Positions 5,433 through 7,740 of a stretch of DNA of 7,740 nt are shown piece by piece (the stretch's first letter is position 1; each line of letters starts with the position of its first letter). This DNA is from Fen-1258 sp041658245 (GTDB lineage: Bacteria > Bacteroidota > Ignavibacteria > Ignavibacteriales > Melioribacteraceae): NCBI GenBank assembly GCA_041658245.1, contig JBBAAM010000091.1, positions 1 through 7,740 of the forward strand, in the 5' to 3' direction. The position numbers were made by a program, and so were the translations under genes. The notes beneath the pieces are model-generated. The model was given only the letters and a program-made list of their open reading frames with translations, was not told the DNA's origin and did not search any database.

Positions 5433-6875
5433 CTTTCCCCCCCTTCCGAAGAGCATAACCGGTATTGTTTTCAACATTATTAGTAAATCCAACCAGGGAG
5501 ACATATTGTTAACATAATATAAATCTAGAACAATAGAATCTTTAAAGGAGACGGAACTTCTGCCCCAGACTTGCCAAACACCTGTACAGCCGGGCAATAC
5601 ATTTAATCTCTGTTTTTGCCATGTATCATAGTTTTCGTATTCATAGGGAAGACACGGTCTAGGACCGACTAAACTCATCTCTCCCATTAAAACATTGACT
5701 AATTGAGGTAATTCGTCCAGGGATGTTCTTCTGATAATTTTTCCAATCCAGGTGACACGTGAATTATTTATAATTTTACTATGATTTGATTCTTGAGTTT
5801 TACCGTTTTCTATAAACTCAATCATCATTTTTTTTCTTTCATCATCCTCTTGATTACTTAAATACATTGATCTAAACTTATAAAAATTAAAGACTTTCCC
5901 GTTTTTACCAATTCTTACCTGCAGAAAAATAACCGGTCCTTTAGAAGTTATTTTGATTAGAAATGCAAGAACTATAAACACCGGGGATAAAAAAATAAGA
6001 CCCAAAAATGAACCAATAATATCAAATACCCTTTTCAACCAAAGATTAAAAATACCATGTACTTGTGGAGAGATGTTAACAACAGGGATATCACCGAATT
6101 TTTCTATCTCCATTTTTAGCGGTACTATACTAAATAATTCAGAAGTAACCCGGACTCTCAATCCTAAGAACTGAAGGACTTGGATTATATCAACGAGACG
6201 CTCATACGTAATGTTATCAATGGCGATGATTGCTTCATCAATTTGGCCGTTATTATTAAGATAAGTTTCTAAGTTATCAAGATCGCAAATTACCTTTTTA
6301 TGAGGGAACACTTCCGTACCAACAGGGACCTTATCATCTATATAACCGACAATATCTACCGGATATATTTTTTCAACAAGTATTTTTGCCCCTACCGATT
6401 TTCCCGCATATCCACAACCGTAAATAAGAGCTTTGGAATTAACTAATTTATTATCTGTTAGGATAAGGTAGATTTTTTTGAATAAGAAAATTCTTAGAAG
6501 CATTAATGTAAGTATCAATGCCACAAAATAGAATAGAATGAACAATCTCGAATCAATGATAAATGTAAATTTTAAGAAATACGCTATGAAGATAGTTACG
6601 GTCAAACTGAACAGCACAGCTTTAACAACCGCTATGGCATGAAAAAGATTTAATAAAATTACATTAATCTTATAGAGATTGTTAATTTGAAAAATAAAGA
6701 TGTGTAACAGAATAATTAAAAAAACAAAAAAAATATTTAAGTGGGGACTGATATTAAATTGAGCGAAATAATTTGGTCTAATAACTTTCACAATACTTCC
6801 TGCAATAAAAATACTGAGGAGGATCAATAAGATATCACCAACAACAAATAGTATTTTATATTTCTGAATCTTCAT
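5430..6875 (-). CDS. Polyprenyl-phosphate sugar-1-phosphate transferase (initiating glycosyltransferase, WbaP/WcaJ type)
   Basis: The protein has 481 residues from the ATG at 6875. A TTG four codons earlier (6887) is possible; neither has a clear ribosome site. Four membrane helices (about residues 7-31, 48-64, 78-104, 111-132) are followed by a nucleotide-binding-like domain starting ALIYGCGYAGK (149-159), then the hydrophobic segment near 286-308 and the catalytic bacterial sugar transferase domain: FYKFRSM (331-337), DELPQL (387-392), SLVGPRP (401-407), PGCTGVWQV (428-436) and PWLDL (460-464). This enzyme type moves a sugar-1-phosphate from a nucleotide sugar onto undecaprenyl phosphate and so starts each glycan repeat unit at the inner membrane. 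The gene ends in a run of seven G (plus-strand C at 5437-5443), giving a GRGGK tail; many relatives end in a GAY-like tail. Confidence 0.93.
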   Translation of the reverse strand: MKIQKYKILFVVGDILLILLSIFIAGSIVKVIRPNYFAQFNISPHLNIFFVFLIILLHIFIFQINNLYKINVILLNLFHAIAVVKAVLFSLTVTIFIAYFLKFTFIIDSRLFILFYFVALILTLMLLRIFLFKKIYLILTDNKLVNSKALIYGCGYAGKSVGAKILVEKIYPVDIVGYIDDKVPVGTEVFPHKKVICDLDNLETYLNNNGQIDEAIIAIDNITYERLVDIIQVLQFLGLRVRVTSELFSIVPLKMEIEKFGDIPVVNISPQVHGIFNLWLKRVFDIIGSFLGLIFLSPVFIVLAFLIKITSKGPVIFLQVRIGKNGKVFNFYKFRSMYLSNQEDDERKKMMIEFIENGKTQESNHSKIINNSRVTWIGKIIRRTSLDELPQLVNVLMGEMSLVGPRPCLPYEYENYDTWQKQRLNVLPGCTGVWQVWGRSSVSFKDSIVLDLYYVNNMSPWLDLLIMLKTIPVMLFGRGGK

Positions 6876-6972
6876 TAGTTGGATCAAAATTTCAATTAGG
6901 AAATATTACCGCAATAAATGCCAAATACTTATAAAAAGGCAAAAAGGATAAGAAGGTGAAGAGTAAAAAAAA

Positions 6973-7326
6973 TTAGAATGATTTCCGCTTTTGGATTAAT
7001 GAGCTTAGCATATAAGAGATTTCTTTTGCTTGCTCAACAAATTCATTACCCATTTCTTTGTTCAAATATCCAATTTCTATTGCAATAAATAGTTGAGTTC
7101 GTAACTCTCCACATGAACCTTTCGCTATGCTCAAAAAGTGTATAAATTCTTTATTTGATTCTCGTTCATATCCTTCGGAAATATTTGATGGGATTGAAAA
7201 GGATGAACGTGTAATTTGATCTTTGAAGCCAAAATCTTTACAATCTTTAAATCTTTTATAAATATTAATGGACAAACTGAATGATTTTTGCCAAACAATC
7301 AAATCCTCAAATCTTTGCTTTCCCAT
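6973..7326 (-). CDS. Four-helix-bundle protein (S23 family), second copy
   Basis: The product has 117 residues. It shows the family pattern strongly: FEDLIVWQKSFSLSINIY at the start, FGFKDQITRSSFSIPSNISEGYERES in the middle (about residues 32-57), and FIHFLSIAKGSCGELRTQLFIAIEIGYL in the second half. It is clearly related to, but well diverged from, the gene at 2356-2709, so the two are not a recent duplication. It lies 43 bases after the aminotransferase gene and about 97 bases before the sugar-phosphate transferase, within the glycan cluster and with no rRNA nearby. The ATG at 7326 has only a weak purine-rich site upstream (AAGGG). Function unknown; a binding or scaffold role is a guess. Confidence 0.9.
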   Translation of the reverse strand: MGKQRFEDLIVWQKSFSLSINIYKRFKDCKDFGFKDQITRSSFSIPSNISEGYERESNKEFIHFLSIAKGSCGELRTQLFIAIEIGYLNKEMGNEFVEQAKEISYMLSSLIQKRKSF

Positions 7327-7332
7327 GCTTTA

Positions 7333-7372
7333 TCCCTTTTAACCTTTTCTCCTCTTACCCTTTTAACCTTTA
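7333..7372 (-). repeat. Degenerate 8-base tandem array ending at the aminotransferase stop codon
   Basis: Five octamers (for example AACCTTTT and ACCCTTTT on the plus strand) fill 7333-7372. A 14-base stretch is repeated exactly at 7334-7347 and 7358-7371. The right-hand boundary is the first base of the TAA stop of the aminotransferase gene. Confidence 0.7.
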
Positions 7373-7740
7373 AAAAAACTCCTTCACCTTCACCGCCACA
7401 TACTCAACCTGCTCATTTGTTAATTCGGCATACATTGGTAAAGATAACCCTTGCTCTGCCAACTCCTCAGAAACGGGAAAATCTCCTTTCTTATATCCTA
7501 GATGCTCGAAGCATGGTTGTAAATGTAATGGTATTGGATAATGCAGACCCGTCGAAACTCCATTCTCTCCCAAAGACTTCTGCAGTTCATCTCTTCTCTG
7601 ACTTCTGATTTCTGACTTCTGACCACTGTTCACTGTTTGCTGTTCACTCTTCACTTGTACCACAAACAAATGATATACATGCTTCGCATAATCCATTTCT
7701 TTTGGAAGTTTTATTTGCTCAACATCAGAAAGTAGTTCAC
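7370..7740 (-). CDS. DegT/DnrJ/EryC1/StrS sugar aminotransferase, C-terminal part (cut by the window edge)
   Basis: The frame is open to the right edge and gives 122 visible residues ending in TAA at 7372-7370; the true start is outside the window, and the Met at 7696 is internal. Family marks are KEMDYAKHVYHLFVVQ, then RDELQKSLGENGVSTGLHYP, PLHLQPCFEHLGYKKGDFP and LSLPMYAELTNEQVEYV. These PLP enzymes aminate a keto-sugar nucleotide; full proteins are about 360-400 residues, and the PLP-binding lysine would lie outside the window. In this cluster it is the likely partner of the WbpB-like oxidoreductase and WbpD-like acetyltransferase, the role of WbpE/WlbC. Oddity: between FVVQ and RDELQK there are about 20 extra residues (VKSEQQTVNSGQKSEIRSQR) encoded by a heptamer array, absent from family members as I recall them. 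Confidence 0.88.
   Translation of the reverse strand, partial: ELLSDVEQIKLPKEMDYAKHVYHLFVVQVKSEQQTVNSGQKSEIRSQRRDELQKSLGENGVSTGLHYPIPLHLQPCFEHLGYKKGDFPVSEELAEQGLSLPMYAELTNEQVEYVAVKVKEFF
7593..7655 (-). repeat. Nine-unit 7-base tandem array inside the aminotransferase reading frame
   Basis: Nine contiguous heptamers fill 63 bases, exactly 21 codons. Plus-strand units include GTTCACT (twice), CTTCACT, GTTTGCT, GACTTCT (twice), GATTTCT and GACCACT. Because nine times seven is a multiple of three, the frame is kept. It encodes a polar Ser/Gln/Glu/Lys-rich loop. Confidence 0.75.

Noticed and set aside
7288..7608. Plus-strand open frame over the end of the aminotransferase
   Set aside because: Composition is Pro/Ser/Thr/Leu-rich from pyrimidine-rich repeats, and the opposite strand encodes conserved DegT motifs.
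7593..7655. Possible CRISPR or phase-variation microsatellite
   Set aside because: Units are 7 bases, contiguous and degenerate, without spacers, so not CRISPR; degeneracy makes active slippage less likely than an old insertion.

Overview
The window is AT-rich, and every gene I can support lies on the minus strand, so transcription runs from right to left. Several genes have clear Shine-Dalgarno sites (AAGGAG, AAGGTG, GAGGT, AGGGG). Gene content and style (YjbH-domain protein, WbpB/WbpD-type sugar enzymes, four-helix-bundle genes, repeat-filled spacers) suggest a bacterium of the Bacteroidota/Chlorobi/Ignavibacteria neighbourhood, perhaps Ignavibacteria. That placement is an inference from style, not from a marker gene.

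Right-hand part (about 2356-7740): a surface-polysaccharide cluster. In transcription order it holds the C-terminal part of a DegT-family sugar aminotransferase (runs off the right edge), a four-helix-bundle protein, a membrane polyprenyl-phosphate sugar-phosphate transferase, a Gfo/Idh/MocA sugar oxidoreductase (WbpB/WlbA type), a left-handed beta-helix N-acetyltransferase (WbpD type), a YjbH-domain outer-membrane protein and a second four-helix-bundle protein. Oxidoreductase, aminotransferase and acetyltransferase are the three enzymes that turn a UDP-GlcNAcA-type sugar into a 3-acetamido sugar. The sugar-phosphate transferase would load the first sugar onto the lipid carrier, and the YjbH protein would act at the outer membrane.

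Left-hand part (1-1961): an accessory zone. It holds a RelB/RelE-type toxin-antitoxin pair followed by a DUF2283 gene, a broken remnant of a sugar amidotransferase, and the N-terminal third of a DUF4143-type AAA ATPase cut by the left edge.

The unusual layer is the non-coding DNA. Four junctions of the polysaccharide cluster carry degenerate tandem repeats with a 6-, 7- or 8-base period that end at or directly beside the stop codon of the upstream gene. A nine-unit heptamer array of the same style sits in frame inside the aminotransferase gene. Between the sugar-phosphate transferase and the oxidoreductase lies a 161-bp nested palindrome (5080-5240) with 24-bp near-perfect terminal inverted repeats, which looks like a MITE or a structured-RNA element. 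I saw no rRNA, tRNA or CRISPR array.
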